Source of the DNA: Methylobacillus sp. MM3
GTDB taxonomy: Bacteria; Pseudomonadota; Gammaproteobacteria; Burkholderiales; Methylophilaceae
Assembly: GCF_001645185.1 (NCBI RefSeq)
Contig: NZ_LXTQ01000001.1
Coordinates: forward strand, 62,001 to 126,000
Direction of reading: 5' to 3'
DNA length: 64,000 nucleotides
This document shows positions 16,542-23,717 of the stretch, one piece after another; position 1 is the stretch's first letter, and every line of letters starts with the position of its first letter. The notes under the pieces were generated by a model. That model searched no databases, had not been told where the DNA came from, and worked only from the letters and a program-made list of their open reading frames with translations. A program made the translations under genes and the position numbers.

Positions 16542-16557
16542 TGTACGCTATCGTACA
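16542..16557 (+). promoter_or_regulatory. Stress-block palindrome, site 3 (upstream of cardiolipin synthase)
   Basis: TGTACGCTATCGTACA, a perfect 6+6 inverted repeat with a four-base centre, 59 nt before the cls-like start and 90 nt from site 2. It is the best example of the motif and a likely operator. Confidence 0.6.
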
Positions 16558-16616
16558 GACGTTCCGGATATTGCCGCCCTAGTCTGGCTTGCCGGCTAGT
16601 CGTGAAAGGACTGATG

Positions 16617-18008
16617 ATGACTAACAGAATCGAGCATGCGGGTATCGCAAAACCGGCAGTTGCTCTTTGCCTGATGTTGCTCGCGGGCTGCAGCTCGATT
16701 CCCATCATGGTGCCGGATATGGCGATGCAGCCGTCGCGCCCGGTGCGACTCGAAGGCGAGCAAGGCCCACTGACTGCCGAGCAGAGCAAGGCGATACTCG
16801 CCAGACTCGAAAAGCATGGCGATGAAACCAATATTTTCGACAAGCATCTGGCGCTGGAATCGGAAATAGTCGGCAGCCCGCTGGTAACGGGCAACAAAGT
16901 AGAGTTGCTGATTGATGGCCCAGCCACATACGACGCAATGTTCGCCGCCATCGAGGGCGCACACGACCATATCAACATGGAAACCTACATCATCGAGGAC
17001 GATGAAATCGGACAACGTTTTTCTGCGCTTTTGATCGCCAAGCAACAGAGCGGAGTACAGGTCAACCTGATATATGACAGCGTGGGGTCGCTTGCTACGC
17101 CCGAGACATTCTTTGCCCCCATGAGGGAGAGCGGGATAAACGTGCTGGAATTCAACCCCGTCAATCCCCTCATGACACGCAAGGGGTGGCAGGTTAATCG
17201 ACGCGATCACCGCAAACTGCTCATCGTGGATGGACAGGTCGCTTTTGTCGGCGGCATCAATATCAGTAGCGTCTACTCCAGCGGGTCGTTCGGCGGGTCC
17301 AAAAATTCCGATGGCACCCAGCCTTGGCGCGATACCCATCTGCGGCTAGCGGGGCCGGTGGTCGGCGAATTCCAGAAACTGTTCATGGAGGCCTGGAACA
17401 ATCAGGTCGGCGCTCCCCTGGCAACCCTGGATTATTTTCCTGACACCGGCAGCCCGGGCAAGGAAATCGTGCGCGCCATCGGCAGCTCGCCCGAAGAGAC
17501 ATATAGCCAGATATATGTCACCTTGCTCTCCGCCATCAACAGCGCCGAAACCCAGATTTTTCTGACCAATGCCTATTTCGTCCCCGATCCGCAGTTACTT
17601 GCCGCACTGAAAGAAGCCGTGCAGCGCGGCGTGGACGTGCGGCTGCTATTGCCCGGAAAAACGGATTCGGCGCTGGTGTTTTATGCTTCGCGCTCCTACT
17701 ACGATGAAATGCTGAGCGCCGGCGTAAAAATCTATGAGCGGCAAGATGCGTTGCTGCATGCCAAAACTGCCCTCATCGACGGCGTCTGGTCTACCATCGG
17801 CTCCACCAACCTCGACTGGCGTAGTTTTACCAACAACCACGAAGTCAACGCTGTGTTGCTCGGGCAGGAATTCGGCGCGCAAATGCAGGCCATGTTCGAG
17901 AAAGATATCGCATCTTCCAGGCTGATTACGCTGGAAGCATGGCGAAAACGCTCGCTTGCCGCCCGCATCATGGAACAGGCTGCGCGGGTGTGGTCGCGAT
18001 GGTTGTAA
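16617..18008 (+). CDS. Phospholipase D-family cardiolipin synthase (lipoprotein)
   Basis: Membrane phospholipid-synthesising enzyme of the HKD superfamily, 463 aa. Start ATG 16617 is six bases after AAAGGA; the adjacent ATG 16614 is equally in frame. The N-terminus is a lipoprotein-type signal (ALCLMLLAGCSS), so the enzyme is probably anchored facing the periplasm rather than by two helices as in ClsA. Both catalytic HKD motifs are intact: HRKLLIVDG with the downstream GGINI near residue 200, and HAKTALIDG with the IGSTNLDWRSF tail near residue 380. It has its own promoter region with palindrome site 3. Alternative: a general PLD-like phosphatidyltransferase. Confidence 0.88.
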   Translation: MTNRIEHAGIAKPAVALCLMLLAGCSSIPIMVPDMAMQPSRPVRLEGEQGPLTAEQSKAILARLEKHGDETNIFDKHLALESEIVGSPLVTGNKVELLIDGPATYDAMFAAIEGAHDHINMETYIIEDDEIGQRFSALLIAKQQSGVQVNLIYDSVGSLATPETFFAPMRESGINVLEFNPVNPLMTRKGWQVNRRDHRKLLIVDGQVAFVGGINISSVYSSGSFGGSKNSDGTQPWRDTHLRLAGPVVGEFQKLFMEAWNNQVGAPLATLDYFPDTGSPGKEIVRAIGSSPEETYSQIYVTLLSAINSAETQIFLTNAYFVPDPQLLAALKEAVQRGVDVRLLLPGKTDSALVFYASRSYYDEMLSAGVKIYERQDALLHAKTALIDGVWSTIGSTNLDWRSFTNNHEVNAVLLGQEFGAQMQAMFEKDIASSRLITLEAWRKRSLAARIMEQAARVWSRWL

Positions 18009-18631
18009 TTTTATCGTCCTTGGGTCGCTGACTGTTTCCGGCTCATTTGTTGCGCAGCATTGAATTGCCGTGCCCAGTCATCCAGTTAGCGATCCAATCC
18101 CCAGATGTCCCACAGCGTTATCCACAGAAAATGTGGAGTAGGGAAGCAGATTATCTTTTTCTCGACTACTTAGCTGTAGCGATGGGTAGATAGCCTTTTC
18201 CTCACTTTTAGTTTTTGGTGAATCGCTCCGCATGTACATATCAATTTGATTTTATTTCGATTGAAAACCTATCAGTTCAGATAGGTTTCATGCCTCAGAC
18301 GCCTCCATAGAATCGCACCTATAAGATGTAAATAAATGGTAAGTGAAAAAGCTCACGCAGTATTGGAGTGAGTGTAATAAGCAGCCTTGTAGTGTTTTCA
18401 CGCTTGCAACGGCAAATAAAATAAAAAGCCTTCAATAATAATCACGAATAATTGGGTGAAGAATGCCGTATTCGGAGGGGTGGTTCTGGAGTGGGGAAAG
18501 TTGTACGGGCCAAGTGTGGTCAGGTGCAACATTGTTTATTTTCGGGCTGCGTGACACATGCGGCAACGCGCCGCTTCTTGCAACGGGCTGCTTTAAGAAA
18601 TTCCGAATGCATTCCAGCATTGGGCTTCGAA
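18009..18631 (+). other. Gene-free AT-rich interval opening the accessory island
   Basis: No convincing gene. It contains the left 101-bp direct repeat (18038-18138), then falls sharply in GC. A perfect 9-bp hairpin (AAACCTATC 18265-18273 / GATAGGTTT 18280-18288) lacks a following T-run and so does not look like a terminator. An open frame leading into the exporter from 18452 shows no ribosome site and is Cys/Arg rich, unlike a real N-terminus. Confidence 0.5.
18038..18138 (+). repeat. Left 101-bp direct repeat bounding the island
   Basis: Matches 23554-23654 over 101 bp without gaps, with about 15 mismatches by eye. The last 46 bp are identical. It includes a consensus DnaA-box-like TTATCCACA (18118-18126), and a short palindrome TCCACA-GAAAA-TGTGGA at its right end. 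Together with its partner it frames the AT-rich exporter/RAYT region. Confidence 0.85.
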
Positions 18632-20836
18632 ATGAATCGTAAAATCGAAGCCAATGCACTCCTTTGGGTATTGGGCAGTCTCTGTAGGCAGCACAGAATC
18701 CCATTCGATCCAACTTTGTTATTGCAGCAAATTCCGCCGTCATCGCCTCCTCAATACACTGTGGAGGAATTATTGGCTGTGGCGGATAAGCTAGGCCTGC
18801 AAGCCAACGAAGGGAGCATTTCTGCCCTTAGCGGTGCCCCCGATGAAGTTTTTCCATGTTTGATTTTTCTACGGGTACCTGAAAATCCAGCAACTTCTGA
18901 TTCCTCTGAAATTCCTCCTGTATCGTCGAACGAGAGCGGGGATGCCACGAACCCTCAGGAGCAAGTGCAGCCCGCGCTGATTATCCGCTCTCAATCAACT
19001 TTTGCTTATTTCACGCCGCAAAGCGATAAGCCGCAGTCCATCGATCTCAATGAATCTTTAAACTTCTTACCATCTGCGTATGGTTTTTTCGCAAAGCCGG
19101 AAGCGCTCAAGGATGAAGATGTAAAGTCGAGCGCACCCAAAAAGGAATTCGGGTTCTCCTGGTTTATCCCCGAATTGCGCAAGCATCGAAAGATCTGGTA
19201 CGAAATCCTGCTCGCTTCGCTGACCATCCAGATCGTCGGTTTGGCAACGCCGCTTTTCACGCAGGTTATCATCGACAAGGTTATCGTTCACCAGACCAAT
19301 AGCACTCTGATCGTGATCGGCGTTGCCCTCGTCATGTTCATGCTGTTCACTAGCGCCATGACCTGGCTGCGTCAGTATCTCGTGCTGCATACCGGCAATC
19401 GCATGGATGCCGTGCTCGGTACTCAAGTTTTCCGTCATCTGCTGCGCCTGCCCTTGCCTTATTTTGAGCATCGCTCTACCGGCACGCTGGTTGCCCGGCT
19501 GCATGGCGTGGAAACCATACGGGAATTCATTTCCGGCGCGGCCATCACGCTGCTTCTCGATTTCCCGTTCATGCTGATTTTCCTGGCGGTGATGTTCGCC
19601 TACTCGTGGCAACTGTCCTTGATCGCCGTAGGAATCCTGTTGCTGGTCGCGGGCCTCAGCGCGATTGTGACGCCGGTCATTCGGGAGCGTATCAATCAGC
19701 AGTTCATGCTCGGAGCTCGCAACCAGGCATTCCTGACCGAACATATCTCTGGCATGTCCACGGTTAAATCGTTACAAATGGAACCGGACATCGAGCGCAA
19801 GTACAGCGACCTGTTCGTGCAATACCTCGCGGCAGGCTTCAGCACCAAGCAGGTGGGCAACACCTACAACGTAATCGCCAACGGGTTGGAACAGGTGATG
19901 ACGCTCTCCATCCTTATGGTCGGCGCATTGCTGGTCATGCAGAACGATGGTTTTACGGTCGGCATGCTGGTCGCTTTCCAGATGTTCGCCGGACGCATGA
20001 GCCAGCCCATGCTCCGGCTGGTCGGGCTATGGCAGGAATTCCAGCAAGCTAATATTGCCGTCAAGCGCTTGGGCGACATCCTTGACCTACCGCAGGAGCC
20101 GCACACCCTCACGCCCAACCGCGAGAACATCACCCAGGCCAGAATCGATATCGCAGGCATCGGCTTTCGCTATTCCGAAAATCATCCCTGGCTCTACCGC
20201 AATCTCAACATGACGCTCAAGCCCGGCCACCTCACCGTGCTCATGGGCCCTTCCGGTTGCGGCAAGAGTACCTTGGCCAAATTATTGCTAGGCTTTTACC
20301 TCCCGCAAGAAGGCCAAATCAAGCTGGACGGCAAGGATATCCGCTACCTGGCCGCCAACGAACTGCGTTTGATCTACGGCGTCGTGCCGCAGGAGACCGA
20401 GCTCTTCTCCGGCACGATCTACGACAACCTGCTGATGGCCAATCCCCGCGCTGGGTTCGAGGACATCATCACAGCCTGCAAAGCCGCCGAAATCCACGAC
20501 GTCATCGAGCAGCTACCCAAAGGCTACCAAACCGAAATCGGCGAGCGTGGTACCGGACTATCCGGCGGGCAAAAGCAACGGCTCGCGATTTCTCGTGCAC
20601 TGCTTAAGCGCCCAAAAATCCTCATTTTTGATGAAGCGGTATCGAACTTGGATCAGCAGACGGCTGAGCATTTCTCAAAGACAATTAATCGCTTAAAAGG
20701 AAAGGTGACTATGTTATTTATTACTCACCAGATACCGAAAGGGTTGCAAGTAGATGAAGTTTTTAGTTTCGGAAATAAACAGCCCACCAAAATGGAAGTA
20801 GTGGAGGACGGAATAAACTCCGCAAAGATGGATTAA
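18632..20836 (+). CDS. Type I secretion ABC transporter (HlyB/LapB-like, C39-like N-domain)
   Basis: Inner-membrane permease-ATPase of a type I secretion system, 734 aa from ATG 18632. The N-terminal C39-like domain (~1-130: SLCRQHRIPFDPTLLLQQIP, YTVEELLAVADKLGL) resembles the non-proteolytic docking domain of HlyB/LapB exporters, with a long Ser/Glu linker. The six-helix transmembrane domain spans ~165-440. In the nucleotide-binding domain, Walker A GPSGCGKST is near 540, signature LSGGQKQR near 642, Walker B ILIFDEAVSNLD near 662 and H-loop FITHQ near 697. No membrane-fusion or outer-membrane partner is adjacent. From about 20610 onward base composition turns AT-rich, so the gene looks mosaic. 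Confidence 0.85.
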   Translation: MNRKIEANALLWVLGSLCRQHRIPFDPTLLLQQIPPSSPPQYTVEELLAVADKLGLQANEGSISALSGAPDEVFPCLIFLRVPENPATSDSSEIPPVSSNESGDATNPQEQVQPALIIRSQSTFAYFTPQSDKPQSIDLNESLNFLPSAYGFFAKPEALKDEDVKSSAPKKEFGFSWFIPELRKHRKIWYEILLASLTIQIVGLATPLFTQVIIDKVIVHQTNSTLIVIGVALVMFMLFTSAMTWLRQYLVLHTGNRMDAVLGTQVFRHLLRLPLPYFEHRSTGTLVARLHGVETIREFISGAAITLLLDFPFMLIFLAVMFAYSWQLSLIAVGILLLVAGLSAIVTPVIRERINQQFMLGARNQAFLTEHISGMSTVKSLQMEPDIERKYSDLFVQYLAAGFSTKQVGNTYNVIANGLEQVMTLSILMVGALLVMQNDGFTVGMLVAFQMFAGRMSQPMLRLVGLWQEFQQANIAVKRLGDILDLPQEPHTLTPNRENITQARIDIAGIGFRYSENHPWLYRNLNMTLKPGHLTVLMGPSGCGKSTLAKLLLGFYLPQEGQIKLDGKDIRYLAANELRLIYGVVPQETELFSGTIYDNLLMANPRAGFEDIITACKAAEIHDVIEQLPKGYQTEIGERGTGLSGGQKQRLAISRALLKRPKILIFDEAVSNLDQQTAEHFSKTINRLKGKVTMLFITHQIPKGLQVDEVFSFGNKQPTKMEVVEDGINSAKMD

Positions 20837-20916
20837 TTTGCAATTTAGATTGCTATAAAAGGATTATTCAGTCCCTAGATAAGCACACAGTGAACATTCT
20901 ATTCAGAGAGAAAATT

Positions 20917-21384
20917 ATGTTAGATGCTGCATTGTTATTTGTATTTATTTCGATTTGGGCATATGCAATTTTATTAATGGCTATATGTGATGAATTTATA
21001 GAAAAAGAGAAGAGATTTCCTAGAGTAGATGAAATATTTAAAAAAAGTAAATATAAAACCCCATTAGATTTAGTCGAAAAGCTAGCTCTCTTAGGTACTG
21101 TTTTATCCATTGTACTTTTTTTTACGGGAATTGCGCTCAACGAAAGTCTCTCCTTTTCATTTAACCCAAAAAGTAAGCTTTTGCTGATTCCTGTCGTTAT
21201 TGCTTTTTATTTTAGTTATCTTTTCAAAAGGTTAAGCCAATTAAATGCCAATGATAATTTCTCTTCTAATTTATATGTAACCTTAATTACTGGTTATAAG
21301 TATGTGCCCTTACCAAAACGAATTCTTTTAATTGGGTTTGATGTAATTCTCTTGGCTTTAGTAGTGTTGATAATTTATAAATAA
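20917..21384 (+). CDS. Four-helix small membrane protein following the exporter
   Basis: Unrecognised 155-aa protein; start ATG 20917 has AGAGAG upstream, and GTG 20890 is the alternative. Four hydrophobic segments are visible: LDAALLFVFISIWAYAILL, KLALLGTVLSIVLFFTG, LLLIPVVIAFYFSYLF and LIGFDVILLALVVLIIY. A charged loop lies between the first two (EKEKRFPRVDEIFKK). It is strongly AT-rich and Lys/Asn rich compared with the rest of the window, indicating transfer. It lies 80 nt after the exporter stop, in the place where immunity or partner genes of exporters are often found, but that role is only a guess. Confidence 0.7.
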   Translation: MLDAALLFVFISIWAYAILLMAICDEFIEKEKRFPRVDEIFKKSKYKTPLDLVEKLALLGTVLSIVLFFTGIALNESLSFSFNPKSKLLLIPVVIAFYFSYLFKRLSQLNANDNFSSNLYVTLITGYKYVPLPKRILLIGFDVILLALVVLIIYK

Positions 21385-21443
21385 GGGGACGTTAAATGTC
21401 GGTAGGTCAATTAGCAGATGATGGTTTGAGCTGAGCCATGAGA

Positions 21444-21459
21444 ATTATTGAAAGTTGAT
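21444..21459 (+). repeat. RAYT 5' flank motif, copy 1
   Basis: ATTATTGAAAGTTGAT immediately upstream of the transposase start, identical over 16 bp to 23450-23465. The following bases differ slightly (CGAAAGGGGG versus TGAGAGGGAA). Likely part of the mobile element's left end. Confidence 0.6.
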
Positions 21460-21474
21460 CGAAAGGGGGAGCAA

Positions 21475-22224
21475 ATGGCACGTAAGCCAAGATTCAATAT
21501 GCTAGGCAATCCGCAGCACGTTATCCAGCGTGGCAACAACCGCCAAGCGACCTTTTTTGCGGAAGCAGACTACCGTCTCTATCTCGACTGTCTGGCGGAA
21601 GCGGCACGGAAATACGACTGTGCCATCCATGCCTACGTCCTCATGACCAATCACGTCCACCTGCTGGTCACGCCCGGTCAAGTGGAAAGCATCGCGCGCC
21701 TCATGCAATCCGTCGGACGCCGCTATGTGCAATACATCAACTACAGCTACAAACGCAGCGGCACCTTGTGGGAAGGCCGCTACAAAGCCAGTCTCATTCA
21801 AAGCGAACAATACCTTCTCACCTGCATGCGCTATATCGAACTTAATCCGGTACGAGCAGGGATGATGGAGCGTCCGGAAGACTATCAATGGTCGAGCTAT
21901 CGTGCTAACGCTCACGGGACAAAAGATGAACTGCTAACGCCGCACGCGGAATACGAAGCCCTTGGCACAACACCGGAACAACAGCGGGAAGCCTATCGCG
22001 AACTATTCAAGGCCCAACTAAATCCGGAAACACTCACCGAAGTGAGAACGGCCCTCAATGGCGAATTGGTGACGGGTACCGGACGCTTCCAGGCCGAAAT
22101 TGAAACGATGCTCGGCCGACGGGTGCAGGCCGGGAGGCGTGGTCGACCGAGAAAACAGGTTGAAACCACGAATCTATCGCAGGAGAAAAACAAAGAGCAA
22201 CGAACTTTTATGGAGGGGATTTAA
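21475..22224 (+). mobile_element. REP-associated tyrosine transposase (RAYT, Y1/HUH family)
   Basis: A complete 249-aa single-strand transposase of the IS200-related Y1 family. It starts at ATG 21475 after GGGGGAG. Family motifs: MARKPRFNMLGNPQHVIQRG at the N-terminus, the HUH metal-binding pair in TNHVHLLVTP (~60-69), GTLWEGRYKASLI and the Tyr-containing CMRYIELNPVRAGM segment, plus a basic tail (RRGRPRK). The codon use is GC-rich, unlike the AT-rich gene before it. It is bracketed by RAYT-type flanks: a 16-bp motif upstream and GACTCCGACCCC just after the stop, whose inverted copy is at 23404-23418. Inserted between the exporter and the displaced exporter 3' end. Confidence 0.92.
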
Positions 22225-22226
22225 AT

Positions 22227-22241
22227 GACTCCGACCCCATT
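22227..22241 (+). repeat. REP-like element, right flank of RAYT
   Basis: GACTCCGACCCCATT, three bases after the transposase stop. Its exact 15-bp inverted copy is at 23404-23418. Sequences of the GGGGTCxGAGT type commonly accompany this transposase family. Confidence 0.7.
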
Positions 22242-22249
22242 CACTCCTG

Positions 22250-22381
22250 CTTAAAGGAAAAGTCACCATGCTATTTATCACGCATCAGATTCCAAATGGT
22301 TTGCAGGTTGATGAGGTGTTATCACTGTCACAAAAAGCAAATCAAATTAGCGAATCGATGAGCTTCGAGAGTATTAATTAG
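22250..22381 (+). pseudogene. Displaced 3' end of a second type I secretion ABC transporter
   Basis: An open stretch of 43 codons encoding LKGKVTMLFITHQIPNGLQ and onward to a TAG. The first 23 residues match the C-terminus of the intact exporter (residues from ~689) at 21 positions by eye, and the tail then diverges. Walker A, signature and Walker B are missing, so it cannot be a functional ATPase. It begins nine bases after the REP-like flank of the transposase. DNA identity to the intact copy is well below 100 percent, so it is a diverged paralogue and not a recent duplication. Confidence 0.85.
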
Positions 22382-22391
22382 GGGTTCGTTA

Positions 22392-22910
22392 ATGAATAAC
22401 AAACATAAATATATTGCTTGGTTAACTCTAGTCTACATACTCATTGTTTGGGTATTTAGTTGGACAGAAATATCAAGTCGGGATCTTCCTTTATTTACAT
22501 TGTTGGGAAAAAGTATCGCAAGCATTTCTCAACTATCCGCCTCTGCAAGTAACACAAATAAAGCCCTTTTCGAACTTGTGTTGGCTTGGATGATGAGTTT
22601 TATCATTGCCTATTTCTTCTTCAAAAACGCTAATTGGGAAGTTATCAAGCAAAAGTCTTTTCAATCTGGAGGGCATATAAAGACAGCATTGAAATCATTT
22701 TCCTGTGCTGTTGTTTTGCTTCTAGTCGTTCTAATTCCTCATACCCCTTCACCCACTACAAGGTTCGGACGAGTATTGCTGACAATTTTGCAAAATGACC
22801 ATGCATATATATGGGGAGTTGGAATCCTCTTTACTAGTCTTCTGGCTTGGATGGGAATCATTATTGGTTTTTATCTGCTGACAACTACCTTATCTACCCG
22901 CGGAGAATAA
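22392..22910 (+). CDS. Second four-helix small membrane protein
   Basis: Unrecognised 172-aa protein starting at ATG 22392, ten bases after the displaced exporter 3' end (GGGGTTCGTTA upstream). Four hydrophobic segments: IAWLTLVYILIVWVFSW, LFELVLAWMMSFIIAYFFF, CAVVLLLVVLIP and IWGVGILFTSLLAWMGIIIGF. AT-rich like its counterpart at 20917, with which it shares layout but no obvious sequence similarity. The order exporter 3' end then four-helix protein therefore occurs twice in the island. Confidence 0.7.
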   Translation: MNNKHKYIAWLTLVYILIVWVFSWTEISSRDLPLFTLLGKSIASISQLSASASNTNKALFELVLAWMMSFIIAYFFFKNANWEVIKQKSFQSGGHIKTALKSFSCAVVLLLVVLIPHTPSPTTRFGRVLLTILQNDHAYIWGVGILFTSLLAWMGIIIGFYLLTTTLSTRGE

Positions 22911-22913
22911 AAA

Positions 22914-22994
22914 ATGAGCGAAGAAAATTCTGTTGGTTTGTTAAGTTTTACTTCCTTTATTGAAGGGGCCTCCTCTGCGGCTGGTCTTCTGTGA
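22914..22994 (+). CDS. Possible 26-residue peptide gene
   Basis: ATG three bases after the stop of the membrane protein, with CGGAGAATAAAA as ribosome site. It encodes MSEENSVGLLSFTSFIEGAS then SAAGLL and a TGA. The good ribosome site and tight spacing argue for translation. It may be a genuine small peptide, or the first codons of a longer gene cut by the downstream rearrangement. No double-glycine leader motif is seen. Confidence 0.35.
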   Translation: MSEENSVGLLSFTSFIEGASSAAGLL

Positions 22995-23205
22995 CTAGAA
23001 CCATAAATAGTCCCCGAAAAGGACGCATAACTATGTCCCATTCTGAGCAATTTAGGGTTAGAAATTTAATATTCATATAAGGGGTTGGAACCATATCCAG
23101 ACCCTTTGTCATTAACGGATGCATATCCATGCATTTTGTATTTTAGAAAAATTCCGTTTAATTTCAAGCAAGAAGAAAATCTGGCAGGTGAGGTCATGAA
23201 GTGGC
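22995..23205 (+). other. Interval without recognisable gene
   Basis: AT-rich, many stops in all frames, no repeat or hairpin that stands out. A short open frame from 23085 lacks a ribosome site. Probably debris of island rearrangements. Confidence 0.4.
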
Positions 23206-23255
23206 ATGATGTTTTTAATATCAGGATCACTTGGGCACGAGCTTATAGTTACTGC

Positions 23256-23430
23256 AATGATCGAACGAGTAATATTTCTAAGTAGAATCGCAGCTGAAAA
23301 TACGCCGGGCTGGTCTAATTGGGCGGTTATCAGTATCAATGACCCGTTCGCGGCTTTGGGTGACGCGCGTTTAATGCCTGGCTGGCATGCCATTCAGGAA
23401 ATAAATGGGGTCGGAGTCGGTTTTTTTTAA
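23256..23430 (+). pseudogene. 5' fragment of a cytosolic phosphatase-like hypothetical gene
   Basis: The frame from ATG 23256 reads MIERVIFLSRIAAENTPGWS, then NWAVISINDP and LMPGWHAI. This resembles the N-terminal third of bacterial dual-specificity-phosphatase-like proteins (VLFLSR..AE, ALISI.DP). The matching part stops exactly where the REP-like GGGGTCGGAGTC begins (23407), and the rest of the gene, including the expected Cys-loop, is absent. I call it a truncated gene; the family assignment is tentative. Confidence 0.45.
23404..23418 (-). repeat. REP-like element, inverted copy
   Basis: AATGGGGTCGGAGTC, exact inverse of 22227-22241, followed by a run of eight T. It truncates the phosphatase-like frame. 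Confidence 0.7.
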
Positions 23431-23449
23431 TAAGTTTCTAAGCCGGAGG

Positions 23450-23465
23450 ATTATTGAAAGTTGAT
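23450..23465 (+). repeat. RAYT 5' flank motif, copy 2 (orphan)
   Basis: ATTATTGAAAGTTGAT, identical to 21444-21459 but with no transposase gene behind it. It suggests a decayed or non-autonomous second element. Confidence 0.55.
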
Positions 23466-23553
23466 TGAGAGGGAATAAGGATGATTTTCCTTGGAAAATG
23501 GGCTGACCTCATCATCCGTAATGATGGTAATTGAGTTGAGTACCAACAATGCA

Positions 23554-23654
23554 CCGGCTCATTTGCTATGCAGTACGCATTTGCCTTGATACGTCATCCA
23601 GTTACCGCTCCAATCCCCAGATGTCCCACAGCGTTATCCACAGAAAATGTGGAG
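23554..23654 (+). repeat. Right 101-bp direct repeat bounding the island
   Basis: Partner of 18038-18138, same orientation, same length, with TTATCCACA at 23634-23642. It ends 63 nt before the Sel1-repeat gene. GC content returns to the genomic level immediately after. Confidence 0.85.
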
Positions 23655-23717
23655 AGAGTGCATTCGCGGGTTAACTGGATTAAAGTGACCTCAGGCATAT
23701 TCCGGCGGGCACTCGAC

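Noticed and set aside
18118-18126. DnaA box TTATCCACA as sign of a replication origin
   Set aside because: Only one box per repeat copy, no cluster, no AT-rich unwinding tract with dnaA, dnaN or rep genes nearby. Treated as part of the direct repeat.
18265-18288. Hairpin AAACCTATC/GATAGGTTT as terminator of the cls gene
   Set aside because: No T-run follows and it is about 260 nt from the gene end.
18452-18631. 60-codon N-terminal extension of the exporter
   Set aside because: Cys/Arg-rich, no ribosome site; family members begin near the MNRKIEANALLW start.
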